From positions 1-21,491 of the forward strand of contig DASVGV010000020.1 of assembly GCA_036379355.1 (NCBI GenBank): a stretch of DNA of 21,491 bases, in the 5' to 3' direction. Source of the DNA: CAJCIY01 sp036379355. GTDB lineage: Bacteria > Actinomycetota > Actinomycetes > Mycobacteriales > CAJCIY01. Every line of letters starts with the position of its first letter. The stretch's first letter is position 1. The translations under genes were made by a program, and so were the position numbers. The notes below the pieces were generated by a model. It made no database searches. It was given only the letters and a program-made list of their open reading frames with translations, and had not been told where the DNA came from. Shown piece after piece: positions 15,094-21,491 of the stretch.

Positions 15094-15863
15094 CTATCAG
15101 CCAGCTCGCGTCCTACGCGGGCGTCACGATCCGAGCGGTCCGGCACTACCACGCCAAGGGGCTGCTGGCCGAGCCCGAACGAGACCACTCCGGCTATCGG
15201 CGTTACGACGCTGCGGCCGTCGTGCAGCTCATCCGGATCCGGACCCTGGCCGACGCAGGCGTCCCGCTGTCGCGGGTGGGTGAGCTGCTGGCGGCCGATG
15301 AAGGGGAGTTTGCCGCGGCTGTGGAAGACATCGACCGCCGCCTGCGCCTGGAAATTCGCCGACTCCAGCATCACCGGCAAGAAGTTGCCAACCTCGTGGC
15401 AGGCGACAGCCTGGCGCTGCCTCCCGAGGCAGTCGCCTACCTCGACAGGATGCGCGAGTTCGGGTTCCCCGATCGGCTCGTGGAGATCGAGCGCGACAGT
15501 TGGATCCTCATCGCCGCCCGAATACCCGACCAGGTACCGGCTTTGATGAAGATCAAGCACGCGCAGCTCGAGGACCCGACGCTCCGCCGGCTCTACCTAC
15601 TCATCGGGGACCTCGCCGACTGCGAGCCCGACGACGCGCGGCTTCCCGTACTCGCGGACCGGGTTGCCGCCTTCATCGAGGCCGCGGCAGACGTGGCCGA
15701 GACGAGCGACGAACAAGCACCCATCAGTGACGACCTGGTCAAGCTCCTCGACGCAGCCTTCGTCGAGTACTTCCCCGTTGCGCCCCGCCTGTTCGACCTC
15801 CTCGAAGAACGCGGCTGGACCGGCTGGACCAACATCAGGCGGATCGACGCCGTCGGTCCATAG
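15087..15863 (+). CDS. MerR-family transcriptional regulator
   Basis: Regulator of 258 aa. The start is set by the family N-terminus MLTISQLASYAGVTIRAVRH, a winged helix-turn-helix followed by YHAKGLLAEPERDHSGYRRY and the second helix pair up to LLAADEGEFA (about 1-75). A dimerisation coiled coil follows (about 78-110, RRLRLEIRRLQHHRQEVANL). The remaining 150 residues form a helical domain of unknown ligand, longer than in metal-sensing MerR proteins and more like drug-sensing, TipA-type ones. No cysteine metal site is present. It probably activates the upstream DrrAB-like operon through the dyad at 13435-13455. Confidence 0.94.
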   Translation: MLTISQLASYAGVTIRAVRHYHAKGLLAEPERDHSGYRRYDAAAVVQLIRIRTLADAGVPLSRVGELLAADEGEFAAAVEDIDRRLRLEIRRLQHHRQEVANLVAGDSLALPPEAVAYLDRMREFGFPDRLVEIERDSWILIAARIPDQVPALMKIKHAQLEDPTLRRLYLLIGDLADCEPDDARLPVLADRVAAFIEAAADVAETSDEQAPISDDLVKLLDAAFVEYFPVAPRLFDLLEERGWTGWTNIRRIDAVGP

Positions 15864-15921
15864 CGATCAGCAAGCGTGCCGCTCACGGCCGCGGTCACGA
15901 CGCGCTACCGGGTTGGCCCGG

Positions 15922-15956
15922 GGATCTTGATTGGCAGCCGTGGGTGATGAAGATCC
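15922..15956. repeat. Inverted repeat in the gap after merR
   Basis: GGATCTT (15922-15928) and AAGATCC (15950-15956) are perfect 7-bp arms with a 21-base loop. The repeat lies in the 420-bp gene-free gap 15864-16283 between convergent genes. No T-run follows, and no adjacent transposase or target duplication is visible. Confidence 0.35.
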
Positions 15957-15997
15957 GGTCACGGGACGACGGACTCTGACCGCACCTCGGTTGACGT

Positions 15998-16029
15998 AAG
16001 CGCCGCGGCGCCCCCGGCAGGCGGCGCTT
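15998..16029. terminator. Strong GC hairpin, possible bidirectional terminator
   Basis: AAGCGCCGC (15998-16006) pairs perfectly with GCGGCGCTT (16021-16029) around a 14-base loop. It lies between the convergent merR and VOC genes, where a shared terminator is expected. It lacks a U-tract, which is common in actinobacteria. The rest of the gap 15864-16283 shows no supportable gene: an open frame at 15995-16196 has no start codon with a ribosome binding site and no recognisable family. Confidence 0.4.
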
Positions 16030-16283
16030 CCCGGCCGGCGCCGGCTACACCATCGCGGCGCTGATCGATTGGGTAGCCCTGGTGGTCCCCGCAACAATCA
16101 GCGCCGCTTTCCGCGGAGGAGATGCGGTGTCGACGCCGGCCGGCCTGGGCGCCTCGACCGCATCCAAGAGGGTCGGCCATCGGTCGTCCCGTTGACGGAC
16201 GGCAACGGGGCGTGATCACGCTGCTAGCCTCGGCCGTGGAAGCCGCGCGGTCGAGCAGCCTGCCGCGCGCTCGTTTGATCGGC

Positions 16284-16661
16284 TCAGGACGTCGCTGGCG
16301 GGAAGACGCACAGGAGGTTGCCCTCCGGGTCGGCGAGAACCTCCCAGCGCCGGTCAGGACCGAACCAGCGATGCGTTGCGCCGAGCCGCAACAATGCCTC
16401 CCGTTCGTGCGGATCGTCGAGTCGGATGTCGAGGTGCACTCCTGGCGAGACGGTGGGCGAAGGTTCACCGCGGATCAGCCAGCCATGCAGGTGGTCGCGC
16501 CGGCCGAGCAGGACGGCCTCATCGGCCCCGAGCGTGCCAGTAGTGATCGCTGCCGCGTCCCCGGGGTCGATCGGGAGCCCGAGCGCGGCCGCGTAGAACG
16601 GAGCGAGCCTGGCCGGCTCCACACATCGGATGACGAACGCCTCCAGTCGGGCCATCAGCAT
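16284..16661 (-). CDS. VOC/glyoxalase-fold protein
   Basis: Small VOC-superfamily protein of 125 aa (123 if ATG 16655 is used). The order is LEAFVIRCVEPARLAPFYAA, LGLPIDPG, HLDIRLDD and WEVLADPEGNLLCVFPP, the last being the typical closing strand of the glyoxalase_6-like group. H77 region (VHLDI) and E at the final strand could be metal ligands, but an enzyme activity is not proven. It lies 46 bp behind the 55-aa gene on the same strand and may share its SigL-type promoter. Confidence 0.88.
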   Translation of the reverse strand: MLMARLEAFVIRCVEPARLAPFYAAALGLPIDPGDAAAITTGTLGADEAVLLGRRDHLHGWLIRGEPSPTVSPGVHLDIRLDDPHEREALLRLGATHRWFGPDRRWEVLADPEGNLLCVFPPATS

Positions 16662-16707
16662 CGCACTTGCGTGGTGCTGCGCTTCTTCGCCGAGTGGACG
16701 TTCGTCG

Positions 16708-16875
16708 TCACCATCCGACCGTCCCGACGAGCATTTCGCGGATCATGTCGGCGTGGCCGTTGTGGCGTGCCGCTAGTCCGCCGCGGGGGAGCCGGACGTA
16801 CGTGGCCTGCCGATGCAGGTCGCGGGTGCGCTCGTCGGCGAGGCACGAGGCGACGTACGGATGCAGGGCGTGCAT
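16708..16875 (-). CDS. 55-aa protein: small helical N-terminus joined to a DinB/DUF664-like tail
   Basis: A good ribosome binding site, GGAGAG, lies four bases before the ATG. The first half, MHALHPYVASCLADERTRDL then HRQA, resembles tiny actinobacterial helical proteins that begin HPYVAEALAEERIRDLR. The second half, LAARHNGHADMIREMLVGTV, resembles the C-terminal ARHNGHADLLREAIDG of DUF664/DinB proteins. The two parts are joined by TYVRLPRGG. It could be a genuine small gene or the fused remnant of two decayed genes. It lies on the leftward side of a divergent promoter pair with a TGAACC-N16-CGTA element 108 bp upstream. Confidence 0.55.
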   Translation of the reverse strand: MHALHPYVASCLADERTRDLHRQATYVRLPRGGLAARHNGHADMIREMLVGTVGW

Positions 16876-16982
16876 GACGCTCTCCGAACGTTTGACTGTT
16901 GCTCGTGATCAGGTCGTGGATGGGGACCCCGGCCCTTCCGGCCGCACGGGCGCGGATGGGGTTCCGACTCCTTGCACTCGAC

Positions 16983-17008
16983 TACGCGCGAATCCTCGTG
17001 CCGGTTCA
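16983..17008 (-). promoter_or_regulatory. SigL-type ECF promoter, leftward (55-aa protein / VOC)
   Basis: On the minus strand TGAACC (17008-17003), 16 bases, then CGTA (16986-16983). One of four elements with this spacing, all near the sigma factor locus. It would start transcription about 98 bases before the 55-aa gene. The extended -35, TTGAACCG, equals those of the sigma and hydrolase promoters. Confidence 0.6.
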
Positions 17009-17076
17009 ACCGTCGTTGAATCTTCCGCAGGGACAGGTGCTTTCGCCGAGTCTGGTGATAGCCATGTTGATGGCGG

Positions 17077-17102
17077 TGAACCGCGGGCGGTCGCCGTCCG
17101 TG
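17077..17102 (+). promoter_or_regulatory. SigL-type ECF promoter for the lipoprotein operon
   Basis: TGAACC (17077-17082), 16 bases, CGTG (17099-17102). The lipoprotein GTG follows 58 bases later with its own GGAGG. It is divergent from the element at 16983-17008, the two -35 boxes being 68 bp apart. The remainder of 16876-17160 shows nothing else I can support. Confidence 0.7.
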
Positions 17103-17160
17103 TCAGGTGGCGGTCGGCGTCCTCGAACGGCGGGGACGCTCGCAAGCACCTGGAGGACCA

Positions 17161-17934
17161 GTGAGACGGCACGGACGGTTCACGATCGCCGGTGGGATAG
17201 GCGTGGTGGGGATGGCCGCGTTGGCGCTGGCCGGCTGTTCGGGGCACTCGGGGAGATACGGGGCCGCACCGGCGCGCCCGGCGAGTTCGGCGAGCCTGGC
17301 GCCCGCGACGGTCGCCCCGCAGTCGCCCGTGGGGTCCACCCAGCCGGCCACGACCCTCCGGGGCGAGACGACGACGCTGGGCGAGGTGCTAGCGGACGCC
17401 GCCGGCCTGACCCTGTACACGTTCAGCCACGACACCGCCGGGACCAGCGCCTGCACGGGATCGTGTGCGGTGGCCTGGCCGCCCCTGACGGTCGGCGCCG
17501 ACGCCACCTTGACCGGCCCCGCCGGCACGCAGACCGACCTAGGCACGACCCCGCGTCCCGGCGGCGGCCAGCAGGTCACGTTCGACGGCCACCCGCTGTA
17601 CACGTTCTCCGGTGACGTGGCGCCGGGGCAGACCCACGGGCAGGGCGTCGCCGGTGCCTGGTACGTCATCAAGGTCCCGGCCGCGGCGGGCGCTTCCCCG
17701 ACATCCGCAGCCAACCGCGCCCCTGCGGTGGCGCCCCCGATGGCCGTCTCCTCCGCGGCAGGCCCGACCCGCGCGACGTCGACTGCGCGGGCGTCCGTGC
17801 CGCCTCCTCCGGCGCCGTCCTCCTCCCGGCCACGGCCGTCGGCGAGTCCGACGGACTGCATTCCGCAGAGCGGTGGTGGGGACGGCGACGGTGACAACTC
17901 CGGCGGTGGCAGCGACGGGGACGGCTGCACATGA
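17161..17934 (+). CDS. COG4315-type lipoprotein (secreted repeat, PF03640-like), 257 aa
   Basis: Exported lipoprotein of unknown function. The GTG at 17161 follows GGAGG by four bases and begins RRHGRF, a hydrophobic stretch and lipobox LAGC (C26). Two copies of the secreted repeat follow: LADAAGLTLYTFSHDTAGTS with ACTGSCAVAWPPL (about 77-112), and TFDGHPLYTFSGDVAPGQTH then GQGVAGAWYVI (about 140-170). The last 85 residues are a Ser/Pro/Ala-rich linker ending in Gly/Asp runs and two cysteines (DCIPQ, DGCT), unlike the usual family end. The CTGxC cysteines could be redox-active. It overlaps the next gene (ATGA). Confidence 0.9.
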   Translation: MRRHGRFTIAGGIGVVGMAALALAGCSGHSGRYGAAPARPASSASLAPATVAPQSPVGSTQPATTLRGETTTLGEVLADAAGLTLYTFSHDTAGTSACTGSCAVAWPPLTVGADATLTGPAGTQTDLGTTPRPGGGQQVTFDGHPLYTFSGDVAPGQTHGQGVAGAWYVIKVPAAAGASPTSAANRAPAVAPPMAVSSAAGPTRATSTARASVPPPPAPSSSRPRPSASPTDCIPQSGGGDGDGDNSGGGSDGDGCT

Positions 17935-18401
17935 CCCGCGTCCGAGCCATCCCAGCCCCGAGCCCCACACGTCCCCGCGACGATCACCGGCGGACGGTGG
18001 GCGCGTACCGGGCCCTGCAAGTCGCCTTGATCGCCGTCGTGGTCGCCGGACTCGCCGTCGACGCGTGGGTGCACCTGGACCTCGCGTCGAACTACGACAG
18101 CAACGCGTCGAGGCTGCTGACCGAGGGCGACCTGTTCCGGGCCGAAGGGGCCGTCGCGATCGCCGCGGCGCTCGCGCTGCTTGCCCGCCCCGGCCGGCGC
18201 ACCGCCCTGTTCGCGCTGCTCGTCGCCGTGGCCGGCGTCGCGGCCGTGCTCCTGTGGACGTACGTCGACGTGGGCGCGTTCGGCCCGTTCCCACACATGT
18301 ACGAGCCGGTCTGGTACGCCCGCAAGACCCAAAGCGCCTGGGGCGAAGGCGGTGCCGCCGTCGCGGCGCTCCCGCTCCTGTTCCTGCTGCGCCGCCGCTA
18401 G
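17931..18401 (+). CDS. Small four-helix membrane protein, 156 aa
   Basis: Function unknown. After a basic N-terminus, hydrophobic segments lie near 27-46, 70-87, 91-112 and 138-153. Conserved-looking loops are DAWVHLDLASNYD (44-56) and FGPFPHMYEPVWYARKTQSA (117-136), both probably extracytoplasmic. It is coupled to the first lipoprotein by an ATGA overlap and followed after 36 bp by the second lipoprotein; I remember this gene combination in other actinomycetes. The histidines and acidic residues in the loops could serve a metal or heme function, which is speculation. Confidence 0.85.
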   Translation: MTRVRAIPAPSPTRPRDDHRRTVGAYRALQVALIAVVVAGLAVDAWVHLDLASNYDSNASRLLTEGDLFRAEGAVAIAAALALLARPGRRTALFALLVAVAGVAAVLLWTYVDVGAFGPFPHMYEPVWYARKTQSAWGEGGAAVAALPLLFLLRRR

Positions 18402-18437
18402 GCCGCGCCACCTCGACCTCACCGAAGGGCGTCACCC

Positions 18438-18995
18438 ATGTCAGCCACCACCACGTCGGTACTGCGTGCGGGGCGCATCGCGCTGCCGCTGCTGGCGATA
18501 GCCGTCCTCGGCGCCGCCTGCGGGCCCAGCCACGGCCACCGGGCCAGCGGGCATGCCGCAGCCGGCGGCACTGCCGGACAGGTGTCGATCCAGCTCATCG
18601 ACGGCCACCTCACCGACGGCTCGGGCCGCACCGTGTACCTGTGGGTCGCCGACGCCCCCGGCCGCTCCCATTGCACCGGCGCGTGCGCGAACGTCTGGCC
18701 GCCGGTGACGACCAGCGGCCGCCCCACCACCGGGCCCGGCCTGACCGCCGCGGACCTGACGACCCTCACCCGTAGCGACGGCGCGCGCCAACTGGCGTAC
18801 GCGGGCCATCCCCTGTACTACTTCGCGGCCGACAGCTCCGCCGGCGACAGCAAGGGGCAGGGCAGCGACAGTTTCGGCGCGAAGTGGTGGGAGCTGTCCG
18901 GCGCAGGCGATCCGATCACCACGGCAGCATCGACGCCAGCCGAGGCGCCGAGCCAGAGCCAAGCCCCTGCGGGCGGTGGCGGGTACGGCTACTGA
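18438..18995 (+). CDS. Second COG4315-type lipoprotein, 185 aa
   Basis: Paralogue of the gene at 17161. The signal stretch LPLLAIAVLGAAC places the lipidated cysteine at C28, with Gly instead of Leu at -3, a slightly weak lipobox. The secreted repeats are LTDGSGRTVYLWVADAPG with SHCTGACANVWPPV, and LAYAGHPLYYFAADSSAGDS with SDSFGAKWWEL. A His-rich stretch (PSHGHRASGHAAAGG) follows the lipobox and might bind metal. The C-terminus is a short Ser/Gly tail (GGGGYGY). GAAGGG lies eight bases before the ATG. It probably belongs to the same operon, driven from 17077-17102. Its stop faces the anti-sigma gene across 36 bp, which contain a short hairpin (19002-19014). Confidence 0.9.
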   Translation: MSATTTSVLRAGRIALPLLAIAVLGAACGPSHGHRASGHAAAGGTAGQVSIQLIDGHLTDGSGRTVYLWVADAPGRSHCTGACANVWPPVTTSGRPTTGPGLTAADLTTLTRSDGARQLAYAGHPLYYFAADSSAGDSKGQGSDSFGAKWWELSGAGDPITTAASTPAEAPSQSQAPAGGGGYGY

Positions 18996-19031
18996 CCGCG
19001 CGCCCGTACCGGGCTCGCGTTCGTTCCGGGC

Positions 19032-19667
19032 TCACGCCCCGGCGACCGGGATCGACACGAGAAGTCGTCCGCTGGTCGTCTCGACGCGCAGTGCGGCGAC
19101 CTGGTCGCGGTCCAGCGCTGCGGTCTCGCGCACCCCGGCCATCCCGTCGTAACTGGCATACCAGGTGCCGGCGTCGACCTGCTGGCCATGCGTGCCGATC
19201 ACGACCAGCCGGCACGGCAGCCGCGAGGGCACGCCCGACAGTTGCAGGTCGACCCGGACGCCGGCAGCGGCCGCGGTGATCGTGGCGTCGGCATGGACCG
19301 GCCCGAGGGAGGCAGTCACCCGGGTCGGTTGCGGCGAGTGCTGGTTGGCCGTGATGCCGACGCCTGTGCCGATACCGACGACGATGATCAGCGCCGCGGC
19401 GGCGCCGGCGAGGCGCAGTCGACGCTGCCGACGCCGGTGGGCGCGCGCCAGCAGGCCCGTCAGCACCCGGGGCGGGGTCGGCGTTCCCGCGGCCTCGGCC
19501 TCCGCAAGTGACAGGCGGCCCAGAAGGCCGGGCAGTCCGGCCAGGTCCGCCAGCTCGCCCGTGCACGCCGCGCAGGTCGGTAGGTGTTGCTCGAAGTCCG
19601 AACGCTCGCCCGGATCGAGCGCGCCGAGGACGTACGCCCCGACGCTGACGTTCTGCTCGCAGCTCAC
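19032..19667 (-). CDS. rslA: Zinc-binding transmembrane anti-sigma factor, RslA-like
   Basis: Membrane anti-sigma factor of 211 aa that should hold the adjacent sigma factor. The cytoplasmic ZAS domain reads GAYVLGALDPGERSDFEQHL then PTCAAC, with H28, C32 and C35 as zinc ligands and C3 a likely fourth. A basic stretch RAHRRRQRRLR precedes the single membrane helix at about 85-107. The outer domain ends VVIGTHGQQVDAGTWYASYD ... DQVAALRVETTSGRLLVSIP. From memory, M. tuberculosis RslA has AAYVLGALSAADRREFEAHL and a matching VVVGRDGSQ...QIAAVQVV ending, so orthology is likely. RslA is known to lose zinc and release SigL on oxidation. The start overlaps the sigma gene stop (ATGA). Confidence 0.9.
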   Translation of the reverse strand: MSCEQNVSVGAYVLGALDPGERSDFEQHLPTCAACTGELADLAGLPGLLGRLSLAEAEAAGTPTPPRVLTGLLARAHRRRQRRLRLAGAAAALIIVVGIGTGVGITANQHSPQPTRVTASLGPVHADATITAAAAGVRVDLQLSGVPSRLPCRLVVIGTHGQQVDAGTWYASYDGMAGVRETAALDRDQVAALRVETTSGRLLVSIPVAGA

Positions 19668-20197
19668 GCCGACACCCCCTGCTCCTGCAATCTCAGCCGC
19701 AGCTCCCGGAGCGCGTAGAACGCGCGGGACTTCACTGTTCCCGGCGGGATACCGAGCCGCGTGGCCGCCTCCGCGACGCTCGACCCGCGGTAATAGGTCT
19801 CGATCAGCACCGCCCGGTGCTCCGGGGATAGGGCGGCCAGCGCCTCCTCGACCGTCCAGGTCTCGACCGCCCGCTCCACGTCATCAGCCACCGGAACAAG
19901 CGTGAGCGCCGCATCGCCGACCTCCGGTGGCCGGGCCCGCTTCGCCCGCACCGCGTCGACCACCACGTTCCGCGCAACCGTGAACAGCCACGGCCGCAGC
20001 GGACCACGAGCCGGGTCCAGGTTGCCCGCGTGTCGCCACGCACGCAGCAACGTCTCCTGCACCACATCCTCGGCCAGACCCCGATCCCCGGTCAGCCGAG
20101 TCGCGTAACCCAGCAGCGCCCGACCATGCTCGTCAACCAGCGCGCGCAACAGCGCGTCACCCTCAGCGCCCGCGGTCCTCACGACCCGTTCACGCAC
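19664..20197 (-). CDS. sigL: ECF RNA polymerase sigma factor, SigL-like
   Basis: Sigma factor of 177 aa from the GTG at 20197, or 172 aa from the GTG at 20182. Region 2 (about 15-88) contains LVDEHGRALLGYATRLTGDR, AEDVVQETLLRAWRH and RPWLFTVARNVVVDAVR; region 4 (about 113-170) contains ALAALSPEHRAVLIETYYRG and LGIPPGTVKSRAFYALRELR. These and the ending LQEQGVS closely follow M. tuberculosis SigL as I remember it (EDVVQETLLRAWQH, LSAEHRAVIQRSYYRG, LQELGV). The 20197 start has GAGG five bases upstream and suits read-through from the hydrolase gene. The 20182 start lies about where a transcript from the promoter at 20191-20216 would begin, so would be leaderless. Confidence 0.93.
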   Translation of the reverse strand: MRERVVRTAGAEGDALLRALVDEHGRALLGYATRLTGDRGLAEDVVQETLLRAWRHAGNLDPARGPLRPWLFTVARNVVVDAVRAKRARPPEVGDAALTLVPVADDVERAVETWTVEEALAALSPEHRAVLIETYYRGSSVAEAATRLGIPPGTVKSRAFYALRELRLRLQEQGVSA

Positions 20198-20216
20198 GAC
20201 ACCCTCGATCGGTTCA
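20191..20216 (-). promoter_or_regulatory. SigL-type autoregulatory promoter of the sigma factor gene
   Basis: On the minus strand TGAACC (20216-20211), 16 bases, CGTG (20194-20191). The -35 overlaps the last codons of the hydrolase gene. The expected transcript start, about eight to nine bases after CGTG, falls on or next to a GTG codon at 20182 in the sigma frame, which suggests a leaderless message. Confidence 0.7.
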
Positions 20217-21020
20217 AGGCCTCGCGAACTCGGGGCACCCGGTGAAGTCCAGGAGTCCGGCGACGAAGGCGTCAGGTTGTTCCAGCTGCGGCAGGTGTCC
20301 CGCATCCGCGATCTCGATCAGCCGGGCGTCGTCGAGGCGTTGCTGCAGTCGCCGCGCGTCGGCAACGCTGCTTCCGCTCAGTGTGTCCGCGACGCCCCAC
20401 AGCAGCAACGTGCGCACCGCGGGCAGCCCAGTGGAACGGTCCGCGGCAAGCAGGATGCAACTGGTGACCAGAAGCTGGCGCGGGCGCCGTTGCGCCAGTA
20501 TTCGGTCGATGCTCGGCGGGATATTCGCGCTGTCCGCGAAGGCCCGCTCGGCCGCCCCCTGGCCGTACGCCAAGCGCCCCAACAGCCCTTCCATCCCGCG
20601 CCGGAACGGCCGGCGACGGCCGACCGCGCGCAACGGACCGGGAAGATGTGGTGCTGGCATGCCGTTGACCAGGACGAGCCCGAGGCACAGCCGCGGTTCT
20701 CGTGAGGCGAGCCGGGCCGCGACCGCGGCACCGAAGGAGTTACCGAGCACCCAGGCGGAGGGCAGGCCCAGCGCGCCGAGTACGCCCTCGGCCCACCCCG
20801 CGGACTCGTCGAAAGTCGAGGGGACCCACGGCGTGTCGTCGGCGATACCGGGGAAGTCCGGCGCCACGACCAGATGCCGCTCCGACAAGGCATCCCACAC
20901 ACCTGCCCAGTGCGACTGCGCGTCGCCCCACGCCCCGTGCAGCAGCAACAACGGCTGGCCCTCACCCCCGACCCACACGCGTGTTCTCCGGCCGTCGAAG
21001 GTCACCTCACGCAGTTGCAT
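20214..21020 (-). CDS. Alpha/beta-hydrolase
   Basis: Serine hydrolase of 268 aa. The oxyanion motif LLLLHGAWGD is at 24-33, the nucleophile S95 in GNSFGAA, the acid D212 in LLWGVADTLSG and the histidine H242 in DAGHLPQLEQP, so the triad is complete. A cap of Arg-rich helices lies between about 125 and 185. There is no signal peptide. The ATG has GGAG seven bases upstream. The gene stops 16 bp before the sigma gene start and has its own TGAACC-N16-CGTG promoter, so hydrolase, sigma factor and anti-sigma factor can form one autoregulated transcript. Substrate not visible; lipid or haloalkane-like esters are typical of such sequences. Confidence 0.92.
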   Translation of the reverse strand: MQLREVTFDGRRTRVWVGGEGQPLLLLHGAWGDAQSHWAGVWDALSERHLVVAPDFPGIADDTPWVPSTFDESAGWAEGVLGALGLPSAWVLGNSFGAAVAARLASREPRLCLGLVLVNGMPAPHLPGPLRAVGRRRPFRRGMEGLLGRLAYGQGAAERAFADSANIPPSIDRILAQRRPRQLLVTSCILLAADRSTGLPAVRTLLLWGVADTLSGSSVADARRLQQRLDDARLIEIADAGHLPQLEQPDAFVAGLLDFTGCPEFARP

Positions 21021-21105
21021 GGTCCCGCTCCGGTTCGGTCCGATTCCGGCATCCTCGACGCGCGTGCGACATGCCTCGCGTCCGCACGGGGCACCGCGTC
21101 TGGAT

Positions 21106-21131
21106 CACGGATCAACCCCGTCATCGGTTCA
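21106..21131 (-). promoter_or_regulatory. SigL-type promoter of the hydrolase-sigL-rslA operon
   Basis: On the minus strand TGAACC (21131-21126), 16 bases, CGTG (21109-21106). It leaves a leader of about 77 bases before the hydrolase ATG. Nothing further was recognised in 21132-21446 apart from a possible -35 TTGACG at 21371-21376 for the rightward gene. Confidence 0.68.
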
Positions 21132-21446
21132 ACGGCCCCGAACCCACGTCACTGCCGCAGCCCGGCCGGCGACATGACCCCTCCACGCCCGACTGGCCAC
21201 CGTGATCCACACGGCGACGGCATTGTCGTGCGCCCGCATCGCGCGGCCGGCAGCCACCGCACGCTGCGCCAGCTGCTGACGCAGACATTGGCCTGCACGT
21301 CGTTGAATCGTCGGACGACTTCGGGTCTATGGCCCCGCCGTTGCATCCCACACAGGCGAACCTCGGGGCGTTGACGCTTCGCGCTCCGAACGGCGATCTG
21401 CGGGGTTGATCCTTCCGGGACAGACAAGCTCGACGAGGAGCCGACG

Positions 21447-21491
21447 GTGCTCACGGAAGCCTCGCGCCACGTTGCCGGCCACCCATACGAC
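21447..21491 (+). CDS. 5' end of a gene running off the window
   Basis: GAGGAG (21435-21440) lies six bases before a GTG that opens MLTEASRHVAGHPYD, still open at the window edge. Only 15 codons are visible, so no family can be named. The strong ribosome binding site after a 400-bp gene-free stretch supports a real start. The minus-strand alternative in this area has no such signal. Confidence 0.5.
   Translation, partial: MLTEASRHVAGHPYD

Noticed and set aside
15995..16196. Possible short gene or remnant with a hydrophobic stretch
   Set aside because: The frame is open for about 65 codons but has no start codon with a ribosome binding site and no family I recognise.
16960..17010. tRNA-like fragment (GAATCCTCGTGCCGG near TTCAA)
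   Set aside because: No acceptor stem or anticodon arm can be built; the TTCAA belongs to a TGAACC promoter box on the minus strand.
17103..18422. 439-codon open frame on the minus strand
   Set aside because: Shadow of the lipoprotein and membrane protein genes; low-complexity composition and no start signal, whereas the plus-strand frames have lipobox, family motifs and ribosome binding sites.
21149..21454. 101-codon minus-strand frame at the right end
   Set aside because: Arg/Ser-rich, no ribosome binding site, and it overlaps the better supported start of the plus-strand gene at 21447.

Overview
The window is about 21.5 kb of very GC-rich DNA with short intergenic gaps, GTG starts, ATGA/GTGA stop-start overlaps and actinobacterial families: a SigL/RslA-like sigma/anti-sigma pair, COG4315 lipoproteins, BlaI-M56, and a PIG-L enzyme of MshB type. 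It reads as the chromosome of a non-sporulating or mycelial actinomycete. I cannot name the genus. I saw no rRNA, tRNA, CRISPR array, insertion sequence or phage gene.

Left part (60-5330, all minus strand). A membrane protein with four DUF347-type repeats and a GT4 glycosyltransferase overlap by one base. They are followed by a four-gene, translationally coupled operon: BcrA-type ABC ATPase, ABC-2 permease, a histidine kinase with no membrane part, and a NarL-type response regulator. Divergently, a PIG-L/LmbE deacetylase and a DMT-type membrane protein run right (5503-7218). The divergent promoter carries a palindrome that resembles the BlaI operator further right.

Middle (7236-13367). A BcrC-like PAP2 phosphatase, an M56 zinc metalloprotease and its BlaI-family repressor are on the minus strand. 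A 7-bp-arm palindrome fills the 33-bp gap upstream of blaI. Next come an 88-aa membrane protein, an internally duplicated membrane protein with paired E-x2-E motifs, and a divergent 494-aa secreted protein of unknown function. A TetR gene and an epimerase-like SDR gene are divergent, with two copies of a 17-bp operator-like motif between them.

Drug-efflux module (13461-15863, plus). A DrrA/DrrB-like ABC pair sits behind a dyad-containing promoter. A MerR regulator follows, preceded by a 13-codon leader ORF with a strong ribosome binding site.

Right part (16284-21491) is the most informative. It holds a sigma factor and zinc anti-sigma factor closely resembling mycobacterial SigL and RslA, an alpha/beta hydrolase upstream, and two COG4315 lipoproteins around a small membrane protein. 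It also holds a 55-aa ORF with a DinB/DUF664-like tail and a VOC protein. Four copies of TGAACC-N16-CGT(G/A) lie here, each at the 5' side of one of these transcription units; I found none elsewhere in the window. This matches my recollection of the SigL promoter consensus, and suggests one self-contained, autoregulated envelope or redox-stress regulon. The window ends in the first 15 codons of another plus-strand gene.
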